A DNA stretch of 64,000 nucleotides, taken from NCBI RefSeq assembly GCF_032118995.1, contig NC_092654.1, forward strand, positions 1,364,001 through 1,428,000. Reading direction: 5' to 3'. Source of the DNA: Asterias amurensis (lineage: Eukaryota; Echinodermata; Asteroidea; Forcipulatida; Asteriidae). The translations under genes were made by a program, and so were the position numbers. Under the pieces are notes generated by a model. That model had not been told where the DNA came from. It was given only the letters and a program-made list of their open reading frames with translations, and ran no database searches. Below, in pieces: positions 1-12,200 of this stretch (position 1 is the first letter of the stretch; every line of letters begins with the position of its first letter).

Positions 1-59
1 TGTCTGAAAAAAAAGGTATGTTGTGTGTAGAAACATAGATGGATACAATGAGTAAGGTC

Positions 60-185
60 AACCCAGGTCATGACCTTTACTTTGACCTTCATAGTTGAGC
101 AGAAGTAGGTCAGATCTTGTAGCTGTTTGTGGCCGCTATGGGCATTTTGGTACAAGCCGTTTGTGGCTACTGCAATCTCTAAAAG
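60..185. repeat. Interspersed repeat of unknown type
   Basis: Words such as GACCTTTACTTTGACCTT, AGAAGTAGGTCA and CATTTTGGTACAAGCC recur, diverged, at 35825-35945. Two copies in 64 kb indicate a dispersed family; no terminal structure is visible. Confidence 0.55.
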
Positions 186-258
186 GGTAAAACCCAACGG
201 CAAACATTTGTTAAAGTCCCCTCTCAAGACGGACTGAGGAACTGCGACCTCATCTTAC

Positions 259-3200
259 CTCATGAGTATCGGCAGAAGTCCTTCCCTGTGATTGGCTGCA
301 ACCACGCCCGCCGTCTCGTCAATGCTAAACTGCACCAGCATACCACGGAACTTCTTGTCTTCCATGAGCCCGTCGAGGTTTTCCTTGTAGGGGTTGAGGT
401 AGGGGTGGTTGTAGGTCATCAGGCAGGCCAGGACAGTCTTCTGGATGTCTGGGAAGTTACTGGACAACAACTATGAGAAAACAAAACAAAAGTCTAAATA
501 GGTGAGGTTTGCGGGAACACCATGTGTAAATCTCTTTTGAGTAGTGTTGCCGGTGGTTGACAATTCAAAAATTTTAACAGTATGCTCTGATTGTCTTCAA
601 GAGAATGCTGGACTCTTTTGCTGGATGCTACTTGTACTGCCTTGGAGATAACTGGTAGTTGGGCTTGGCTCAATGGTGCACGAAGGCAGGAACAGGATAC
701 GTTTAGTTTGTTAGCTACAAATAACTAACAAGTCTGTTTCTGAACAAGTCTGTTTGTTGACCTAACACTTGCATGGTCAAAAAAATGCCATATGACTTCT
801 TGCATGTGAAACTGGTGGGTGGGTTGGCGTAGTGGTATCTTTCTTTACAACTGTCTTGAGTTGATACAGATGATTTCTAGCATGTTAAACTCATTGAGTT
901 TGTCAGGTCTTACCTTCAGATAGAGCTGGCGTAGTTGTGGTTCCTTGTACATTGACTTGGGATCCTTGAATCGGCTGAAAAGCTGAAGGTAGGTGACTAA
1001 TGCTCTGAAATCATCAAAGACATACAAATATAATTTACATTATCACGTTTTATGTAAGTTAAATATTTGCATGTCATTGAACTGTTGCAAGACAACACTG
1101 TAAGAGCAACAAGGTTATGGCTCAATATAAAAAGGTTCAAGAGACCCGATTCACCCGACGTCATCATCACAATAATTTGGGTTGTGCCGTTTTGGGAGTC
1201 AGTGTCCCACATAGGATTTGAATTGCCTTTACTCACCAGGCTAGCTCAGTGGTCCCGTGGTAAGACATCTACTCTAGCAATTCAAAGGTCGTGGGTTCGA
1301 ATCCTACCCAAGTCACTTGCCTGGGGATTTTGTTCACAGATCTCGGGAAAGTACCAAGTATACAGTGCATAAATTGCGTCACAGCACCTTAGTGCTATGT
1401 GAAAGGAGTAAGTCTCATAATTCAAACAAAGTCCCGCGTACCTTTCAAGAAATACTGTATGTTAAAGCGTCTTGAGCGTCACTGAGCAACAGATATGCAG
1501 TATATAAGAAGCCACTATTATTATTATTAGTACTTGATGCACACCAGTGTAGGGGTAAAAACAAGTCATACAAATTATCTGACTTTGATTTACCGATAAA
1601 CTGATCCTTTGATTTTCTTTCTCTTTCCTTTCCTCCTTCCTCGTCTCGGAGTCTCCTCCACCTCCTCACCCTCCTCCTCCTCATCTTCCTGGAGCTCCAC
1701 CCATGATTCATCCCCATCTTCCCTCTGATCCATGCTGGTATCAACGATGGCGTCAACGTTGGCGTTAGAATTTTGACTAGACCTGACTCTGATGTCTTGC
1801 GCTGGGGCATTGTTGACATTCGACTGCTGAAACTCATTTCTGTTTTTGAGGGGAAAACATAATAAACAGTCAATCAAAATTTTCTCAAGAAATTTTCACC
1901 CTGATCAGACGAATCATGATTTCGGCTGCCACATAGATAGCCGTCTCCTGATGATGACTAGAGCAGCCTAGAACCAGTTAAGAACTCACTCCGCAGAGAT
2001 GAAGTTAAGATTGAGAAGCCTCCTCAATCCACTAAGCGAAAGTAGTATTTACTGCCTTATTTTCTGGGCCCCATTTTATGGCTCTGGTTCTGATCACAAT
2101 TCTCCGCTTACTGTGCAAGCGCCGAATTTCAGTGATAACTATGCAAGCAAAGAATGGCTAGAAACATGGAGTAAGCATGCGCACAGGCAAAAATTTCCTG
2201 CTTACCCGTGAAATTTGCTTAAGGTTAGTGTGGAATTCCCTGCTTCTGTGAGCGCCGATTCTTTGCTTACGGTAAGCAGAGCCATGAAATTGGGCCAATA
2301 TTACTCCACAAACCTCACACGATTGTATCAAGTTTAAAATCCTACTTAGTGTATCTAATGATCAACAACTCAATATAAAGTAACAAGAAAATTATAAACA
2401 ATGAACTTACTCAATGAATCTAAAGAGTAGAGGCACAAGGTCCCTGGAGCGACCCTCTGCCCGATCAGCAAACAGACCCATCGTTCTCCACATCATCTGT
2501 CTGACATTCCAGGGGTCTGGCCTATCAGCATCGGCCGTACTTTCCCTGTAAACCTTCCCATACAGCTCCGTCAGATCCTGCGTGTCCTCCGACTCCACCT
2601 CAGTGGAGTCTTCGAGGGTCGGGGTTGAAGCGTCATCTCTGAGACGGATAGCAGACTCGTGAACTGACGCCAAGTCGTTCAGATGTTCCATGTAGACGGA
2701 CCAGAAACACTTTTTCTCCATACCATAGGCGTGAGATCTAGAAAGTTAAAGGGAAGGTACATGTTTGGTTATCACTGTTATAATGAATGGCAACACAAAC
2801 TTACTTGGTTGGAAGCCTACAGCAGCTTATTGGATAGTTTAATACACACTTTTAGAATCATTTCACTTCAAAGTAATATGGTTGTAAGATATCAGTTTTT
2901 ATGCCCGATATTAAATACTCACTTGATAAGCTCCATGGTTGGTTGCCACAGCAGCTGAAAGTTCACATAGAGTGTTCCAATCAGAAATCTTAAGGCCACC
3001 TGGAGAGAGTGAAAAATTGTACGAACTGAAGGTCTCATCTTTCCACTAAAACATGTTTAAGGAGCATCATGGTTATCTTAAAACTTCACATAAAATTTCA
3101 TAAAATTACACGTAGGATTACCCTTGATGAAAGAAAGGAGTATAAATGTACGGTTTTGTTCGGTGATCATCACAAGGAACTCAAGACATATCAGATAAGA

Positions 3201-6200
3201 CGCACTGTTAGATTAGACGCAGTGATTTTCTTGACCTCTGAAAGTCAGATAAGCCACATCATATACGCCGGACACTAACTGCACATACCTCTTTGAAGTT
3301 ACCAACAGGTACGTTAGGCAGGACCGCATCAAAGCTTAACTTCTGGAGTTGCTTGAGTTTCTCTCGATAGTTCTCCACGGATATTGGTACCATCTCAGCC
3401 TCCAGACAGAGTTTGAAGACACACACCTGACGGACGGGCTGTTAGTGTAGAGAGAAAGAAATGCTTGTTTGTTTGTTTGGTGTGGTGTTTGTTTGTTTGT
3501 TTGTTTGTATGCAACTTCCTTTCTTGTCTTCTTTCCACTGGGTTCTTGGTTAGTACAGTGATTACAATTGCTTTTCTGAGAATTCTTAACTTCATAACCA
3601 GAATTAAAAATTAAAATAAATTTAATTCATCAGTATGTCATAGATGTTTGTCACTCCTACTTACAAGATCTGGTATTGATGGGAGTGTAACTGGAAACTG
3701 TGACAATATCCGCAGTGTCAACGTCCTCACCTTCAGTAAATCAAACAAATATCAAAATTATTATTTCCTCAATAAATTTATGAAGCTATTACAAAATAGG
3801 TATTGAAAAAATACATCATGAAATTTTGAATATCTCATTTCAATGTTTTACCTGCTTGTGTGGCGAGGACAGATTTGGCTGCAGAACCGGGAATAGGGTC
3901 TGAAGGTTCTCGTCTGAAAGAACGCTGGTGTTTCCAAGAATGGCTGATTGGGTGAAGTATAGATCTCCTACAAGGAGTACGTGAGAAGACGTTGGACACG
4001 ATCTATAAGGAAGAAGAGATGCACAAGGATGAGAGTTGATGAATGTGAAAATTCCTTCAAAATGGCTAGCTCAGTGGTAGTAGAAAAATTGCAAGACAAG
4101 TTCTCAAAGGCAAGTAGTTACACACATGGTAGTGTGTTGTACCTGAGCAGATAAGAGCACTGAACTCAAGCTCTTGTGTTTCTGTTCAGCAGAGTGTGGG
4201 TTCGAGTCCCGGTCGTACACTTGTGTCCCTGAGCAAGACATTAAACTATAAATGCCTCTCTCCACCATGGGGTAAATGGGTACCTATGAGGGCAGAGATG
4301 GTTCTTGTGATTGGTTTAGCCGAGTAGCGCATATTTGTTGCACAGGCTATATACTCCCAAGGGAGCTGAAATGGTTTAAGAAATGAATTAAGGCCCAGTG
4401 ACCAGGGGTAATAATTTTGGAAGCCCTTTGTGACGCCCTTCAGGTCTGAAGAGCACTATATAAAAACTGGTTATTATTATTTATTACTTTAGTGTTAGCG
4501 CAAACCGAATACACATTTATACCTAACCATGCAATGCCTCAAATCCTATATATCTACCTGAGAACTTTCAGAATGAAGTCTTCTTCTAAGAGAGATTGAG
4601 TTGGTTCTTCTTTACCACAGAGGAGTAGCGTGCATGAAGCTTGCGATAACACGTACAACAGTGTGTCTGTAAGGAATAAATAATAATAACAATAAAAACT
4701 AGACATGTGTTTGTAACTTAACCAGGCAGGATATTTGGTCCTTGGGAAAAGGTAGTAACATTTTATTGAGTACAATGGCTGATCTACATGTAGCCTACAT
4801 GCAGCCGTGGTGTAAGCTTTAGAAGACGTTTCAGGCTTTTCAAACACAATTATTAAGTTTTTCCCGAGGGAAAAGAGCAATCGGAAATCAGACTAGAGTA
4901 AAAAGAATATCATGCCTGCGTAAAATAGAAAAAAACATCATTTTATACTCAATATTTCTAATAAGGAGTGAGTTTATATGGATTCAAATAGCATTGGCCT
5001 AAAAAAAAATTGTGACTTTGTGGGCTACCACAAAATAATCCGACATATTTAATGAACATAATTTACCTTTGGTTGTACCCTCTTGCTGTTCGGCTGTTTC
5101 CCACAGCGTCTCAACGAGGCTCTTCAACTTGGGCGTCACATTCCGACCATTAAGGGGTCTGGAAAACAAAACCAACAAAATTAGTAGAAACTTTCATTCT
5201 TTTAAAATACAAGAACAATAACACACTTATATGATAATTAAAGAAATGACATTGTCAGTATAACATGTATTTAAAAATTACCTCATGGTGTTAGTTTAAT
5301 AATATTTCTAGTACCTGGCACTAGGTAGACAAACGAGGGCGCCCCACAGTGCAGACACCACATTTTCTTGGCCGAGTAACTCTGGGCTGAACTCCAGTAA
5401 CGACACGAGGTACTCTGGGAAATTTGCTGCATGCTTCTTGCTCTTCTTCTTCTTGGTTTGGCTGTTGAAAAGTTTGACAACATATTGAATTTGTTCTTAC
5501 TTTATTTAGAAGAAACAAAATATTACGAGGGAATGTGTAGGTTCGGAAGCAACTCTTAAAATGAATGGCAAGAAAAACCTTTGGTTAGAAGCCTACAGTA
5601 TATTTTGATAGTATAAAGCATTTCGAGAGTCGTTTCATTTTGAAGTAATCATTTAAACAAAAATTTAAATAATTTTTAAGGCTACAAAGTTTGAATCTTA
5701 GATTGTGTATCCCCCTATTTGGGGATTATTCTTCCTGCGAAAGAAAGAACTTATTGAATAGGAGACTTTAGAACACAAGGTGGCAGCAGACTAAGCAGGT
5801 AAATTTCCAGTGTTTACGCAGATTTGAGCTTGCGCACATTATCCAGAACAGTATATTTACCTGGAAAGCCTGCTGCCATCTAGCGCCCCGTAAGTTTTAA
5901 TTCTAACTATTGAAACGAAGCGCAGGGATACCTTTTGTAAACATCCAGACTGAAGTCAACCACATACGGTGAGTACCCGTCCAGCATAGCTCCGTCTGTT
6001 ATGGGCGGCTGCTTACTGAGGATCAGATTGCAGAGTGTGAACAAGACGCCATGATGCACGCTGGATGACGAGGGCGCCGTTTCACTCATCACAGCGTGGC
6101 AAAAGTGCAACAGAGGGTGTAGTACATCCTGATGTAAGAGTCAATGGGGTTTAAGTTTAAAGAGAAGAATCTAAGCTCGAAAGCGAGAAAACGGTGCTGT

Positions 6201-9200
6201 GCAAATTCTCCTGCTAAGCGAGAATGTTGTAGGGGACCAGTCAAACAACAATACAGAAGGTATCTTGGTTGGTAACATGTTTCTGCTGAGTAATTATTTT
6301 CTGTACTAAGCAAGCGGGATGAACCAAAAGTGCAACAGAGGGTGTAGTACATCCTGATGTAAGAGCAAATGTGGTTCAAGTTTAAAGTGAAGAATCTAAG
6401 CTTTAAAGCGAGAAAACGGTGCTGAGCAAATTCTCCTGCTAAGCGAGAATGTTGCAGGGGACCAGTCAAACAACAATACAGAAGGTATGTTGGTTGGTAA
6501 CATGTTTCTGCTAAGCAATTATTTTCTGTACTAAGCAAGCTGGATGAACCTGGCCACTGATAAAACTGGTTTTTCTTAGAGTACCTCTACAGAAAACTAC
6601 ATTTTTCATAGCAATTCTTGTTCAGGTGTTTAAGAAAATGGCATTTGACACTTGCAAGGTTATATGTTATAATGCAAGAAAGGAAGGGAAAAAATGAGTA
6701 GATTTTCGGGTAAGAATGAAGTGAGTTAAATCTCTTTTTGGAAGAAGTGTTGATTTTAAGAAGACAGACCTTTTCAAAAGATCCCATGTCGAAGAGTTGA
6801 CGACTGAAGTGTAGTACCTGGATCTGTTCAAAGCTACTGTTGAATACCTGAAAAAAAAGATCAATACATTATACTTTAAGATATCCTGCTGAACAGAAAC
6901 ACAAGAGCTTGAGGTCGGCGCTCTTATCTGCTCGGCCATGACACCCCAATATCTTGAGTGTAGTTAATATCCTTTACTTACCACCATAATGAGAGTAGTG
7001 ACAGACTCATTATTGAGGTCACACTGGGTTGTATTGAGTAGGGTCGCTGTCAGGTCCAGCACAGCATCTGCACATTGTCCTTGGATTGCACCATCCGCTA
7101 TCAACTTCAAAATCACCTGGAAATTAAGACCAAACAATAAATCAAACCGACTGAAATGATTTCATATACACTCTGCTGAACAGCCTGGATGGGATTTGCC
7201 AAATGTGAAAATTCCTGAAAATGTCTTACAGACATTCTAGATCCGGAACCTCCAAGATGTTCAGGAGGTTTTCAAACTACAGTTTTGGACACAATGCAGA
7301 CTGTTTCTTTCTCCCTTTGACTGTGACTGTTTTACTTCTTTCAAGAAAATACGAAGACGAGCATAATTTGAAAATTTGATGGCTCTAGGTTATTTTAAAG
7401 GAAAAAAACCTAAAATCAGGAAAAATCTGGAGATTCACACACGTGTGCTGAACTGGGCACAGTGCATCAACAGAGAAATGCACATACTGCGTAGGGTAAA
7501 ACGAAAACAACCAAAAGTGGAATGGAATCAGCGACTTACAGCTGCATATGAGTCAGGATGTTGTATCAGATAACCTCCATGATAACCAACCCATTGGTTC
7601 ATCAAGATGACTAGTCCGCTAAGATGCTCAGCGAATTCATCCCTTCTGGTCTCATCCGTCTCAGAGATCAGGTGGTTGTACTTTGCTGTCAAGGCTTCCT
7701 GGAAGTCAAAAAGAATTTTCGCAGACATTTATGATGATCACAACAAAACTGGTTACTGTATTTATGGCAATTTGAAAAGTATTTGACATCAAATACTGAC
7801 TTGATAAAAATAAAATAAATGTGTTTGAATATAATTCAATAATTAGCCACAAGGAAAACCAACTGGGTATATTTGGGGTTGAACGAAGAAAAATTAATTT
7901 AAGCGGGATTTGGACCAACAACCTTCCGCCAACTGGCCCTAATAATCAAAACACACAACTAAAAGAGTTAGATTTTTTTTCCTCTGAAAGAATGTTGACA
8001 AATGCTGCTGTTTCAACATGAAAAAGAAAATTTTATGTACACAGTGTCTCTGCAAACCTTACTACATGTACATCATAATGTGAGCAGTGCACATGATTAG
8101 GGTTTTAGGGCGCGGTGTGCCAATACTTTGATGTTTTAGGCCGCCAGAGGCCATTGTAGTCTTTACCAAGACAACTTACCTGTAAAATTCTACATATCAC
8201 TCCAGCATGGTCCTTGGTCGTCCACTCTGCCATGAACTCAAACATGGCGCTTAGTGTCTCCAGACACAGTTTCCATGGCAACTGTTTGGCGACGCCCTCA
8301 GCGAAATGCACCGGTCCTAATTTACTCAGCAGAATGGGAAGAACCTTTTCTGTACATGAGTGGAACTGTTTCTTGACGCTTTTGATCATCTCAAACAGTA
8401 ATCTCCCGAGACCTGTAGTTTGCTGAAATTATCCACCAAGAAAGTATTAAATTTGCACACAATTTGTTGACGAAAATTAAAGCTCATTGAGGGATGATAG
8501 CTATAACAATATCAAATCAACACGACGATCGTCATCATGTTGCTAGTAGAATTTAGAAACCACCGTGTAATGAATAAAAGAAAATCTTTTAACTCAAATG
8601 GTGGTCACGTCTTTGAGATATCGCCTAATCCAAGCTGTAGGCTTCTATAAACTAAAGGTTATTTATTTGGGTTGATTTATTTCTTGGTTATCCTGGGAAA
8701 TCCATTCAGTAAGAAAAACTCACTGATCTCCCATGGATCCCAGCTAAGCACAATCTACAGAAGTGCACTTAAGAGAAAAATATTAAAAATTGACACAGAA
8801 AAACATTGCACATTGGTTGTTCTTGCCATTAATCTTAAAGGAACACGTTGCCTTGGATCGGACGAGTTGGTCTATAAAAAGCGTTTGAAACCGTTTGTTA
8901 TGAAATGTATATGGTTAGAAAGATGTTTTAAAAGTAGAATATAATGATCCACACAAGTATCTCTCAAAATTGCACGGTTTTCTTTTTACATCGCAAACTA
9001 TCACGATCGGCCATTTATGGGGGTCAAAATTTTGACTCCCATAAATGGCCGACCGTGTTATTGGACGAGGTAAAAAGAAAACCACGCAATTTCGAGGCAT
9101 ATTTGTGCAGATCATTGTATTCTACTTTTACATCATCTTTTTAACCATATGCATTTTATAATAAACGGTCAAAAAACGATCAACTCGACCGATCCAAGGC

Positions 9201-12200
9201 AACGTGTTCCTTTAAGAGAAATTACCTTCCCTATAAATTGACATAAATACAGCTGGCTCATTGAGCCCCAAGCCTCATAATTTACCCTCTCAATAACATG
9301 GTTCTTATGGCTCTTGGTGCGTCTTCAATGTGCAGGCCTGTCAGGGGCCCATGGTTAAACGCTCTTATTCTTAAATGGCTCCCCTGCAGTATCCTTGTAA
9401 ATTTAACATGAACATCTACTTTCTATTTGTAGATTGTAGTGATATTTGTTTATGTATATATTATCATTGACTGATCTTGATACTGTGGACAAATAAATAA
9501 ACTTGAAACATTTGCAGAAATTTGAAGATTGTGGACAAAAATAATATGGTATAGAGCTTACATCAGGATTCTCTTCCAGGCTTTGCAGCATCATGTCAAA
9601 GAGGTCACCGTGGTCCTTGACTTTCCTCATGAGGAATGCGAAGCTCTCCGCAGCAAAGTTACGGATGTGTTCCTTCTGGTGCTCGCTCAGGAGAGGCGAA
9701 TAAAACCTGGAAATCCGAGCAAAAATACTTTTAAAACCACAAAGATTAAACGCCTTGTTATGGAGAAGTTTTTTGAAATTTTAATTGAGATTTTAAAGCT
9801 ACTTTGCAGTGGTGAGATTTTTCGGATGTGAAAATTCCTCAAAATAGCTTGCGGATCTGGGTTACCCTTATTCTAAGACCCAGAACCTCCAAAATGTTAC
9901 AAATCAGGAGGTTTAGAGACTTTAAGCATCACCAGAAAGACAAAACTGTAGGTTTGGACAAAATGTGGACTTTTTCTTTCTCCTTTTGGCATCTGCTTTA
10001 CTTCTTCCAAGAAAAGTTAAAGGTTCAAGAAGTAGCCTGCCAGGGTCAGGTGATCAAGTGCACCAGACTCAAGCTCTGGGGTTCTGATCAGCAGAGTATG
10101 GGTTCGAGTTCCTGTCAGACACTTGACTGGGAGGAAAAATGCTGAAGCGCCAGGAGCGTCACTGAGTGACGGGTTTGAGCGCTATATAGAAGCCACTACT
10201 ATTATTATTATTTTGTTGTTTCTGACCAACAAATATCCCCCGACCTGAAAACGATGTGGATGTCTCTGACAAGATACCGCCACAGGAACTTGAAGAGGTA
10301 GCCAAACGACCGGAAGGCATTCTCAAGGAGCTCTGTGTCTTGGGTGTTGAGGAGAGAGACAATGATACTGAAGAACTCTTCAAAGTGTGGATAGAAGTCA
10401 GTCTGGAGATCCCTGGCCAGTTGCACAAGCAAGCTGTTTAAGCAGAGCAGAAAATGTCAACAAATTACGGAAATGCTGTTTAAAAGATGTTAGTTTTGCA
10501 TCGGGATAAAGAATATAATTTGTTTTTAACCCTTCAAGTTACACAGTGTATTAAGCACTGTTTTATACTTTCCCAAGTTCTGTGAACAAAAAAATCCACA
10601 GGCAAATAACTCAGGTGGGATTCGAACCCTCAAGCTTTGCATTGCTAGAACAGATGTTTTACCACTAGACCACCGAGCTAGCCCAAAGGCTAGAGCACCT
10701 TGAATCCTTAGTTTGAACAATTTAACCAATGTTAATTTCAGCTAAAAACCGAGGTCATGGGTTCGAATCCCACCCGAGTAGCCTGTATTCCACAGGACTC
10801 AGAAAGCACAGCACTTATCACATGTCAAAGTAGGAGGTTTTTAAAACCTTAAAGAAGCACGTTGCCTTGGATCGGACGAGTTGGTCTATAAAAAGCATTT
10901 GTAACCGTTTGTTATGAGATGCATATGAGTGGAAAGATGTTTTAAAAGTAGAATACAATAATCCACACAACATTGCCTCGAAATTGCGTGGTTTTCCTTT
11001 GACTTTGCGAACTAACACGGTCGGCCATTTATGGGAGTCAAAAAGTTGACTCCCACAAATGGCTGACCGTGTTAGTCGACGAGGTAAAAGGCAAACCGCG
11101 CAATTTCGAGGCATGTTTGTGTGGATCATTGTATTCTACTTTAACAACATCTTTCCAGCCATATGCATTCCATAACAAACGATTACAAATGCTTTTTATA
11201 GACCAACTCGACCGATCCAAGGCAACGTGTTCCCTTAATCATAGAAAAACTCTCTGACAGAAACTTACTCAAGTAGAGGCTGGTACGCCAAGCTTTTCTT
11301 AACCTTTAGATGTGTCTTGAGGGCTGTTATAATCTCCTCTTCATGATGGACAAGCTGAGGGAAACTATCAACTTGACCAGAGATGTCTCTCGTGAAATTA
11401 GCTGTCGGAAACAAAAGTATACATCAATTTGTTAAATGCACTTTTAACATAGTTTACCAACGGAACTAAATAATGACAGAAGGTTTTTAAGTTTGATAAT
11501 TTTTGACACAGAAAGAGACTAAACCAAGTTTAGTAGACTTACTGAAATCTTGAGTACAGTTGAGGTCCATCCATTTGGCTAAACCCGCAGCAAAGAAAGT
11601 ATCTGAATCCTGGTAAAAAAAGGAAAATAAAATATTAGTTATTATTTAATATATATTTCTGTTAATGAAATCACAGATGCTTCATTAGTGAAGTAGGGTG
11701 CTTGCTATGTCAACCAGAAACACTAGGGTTAATCCCTACTCTTCCACACGACGCATAATTTCTCCTATGTAAATTGATTTAAATGTCAATGAATTTAATA
11801 CATATTCTTGCCACTATATTGATCGCAATAACATTTAAAGAATTAACACACATTATGTTTTCCTGGTTTTTAGAGATAGTTGGGTTGTTGTTGTTGTTGT
11901 TTTGGTTTGTTTGGTTTGTTTATTTGTTTGTTCGTTCATCTCGCATTTTGCATTGTTGTACTCTCCTACACAAGCATTACTGCTGTCCTGGAGAGGGTGG
12001 GTTTGTGCATGCTGGCAAGTTTTGGGGTTTTGTTTTTGGTCTTTTCTTTTTAAGGGGAACGAAAAATTCCATTATTTCGAGGCAATTAACTTCTTGTTGT
12101 ATTGTGTTTGAAGAGACTGGCCTAGCTTACATCTGGTGTTCGGTCAATACGACCTCCTTTTCTGATGACATCGATGTTGATGTTGGAAATCCGCTCGGAA

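Noticed and set aside
1234-1310. Possible functional tRNA gene (A and B boxes)
   Set aside because: The arms do not pair as a tRNA and the sequence continues into a repeated SINE body. The same applies to other B-box hits near 4200, 10100, 22363, 28430, 39018 and 45162.
1445-1873. A 142-residue minus-strand frame rich in arginine
   Set aside because: It overlaps UTP20 exon 20 in the wrong frame; the correct frame gives the acidic linker that joins its neighbours in phase.
6089-6538. A 149-residue minus-strand open frame with an internal protein repeat
   Set aside because: It is the 225-bp tandem duplication of UTP20 intron and exon edge read out of the UTP20 frame, not a gene.
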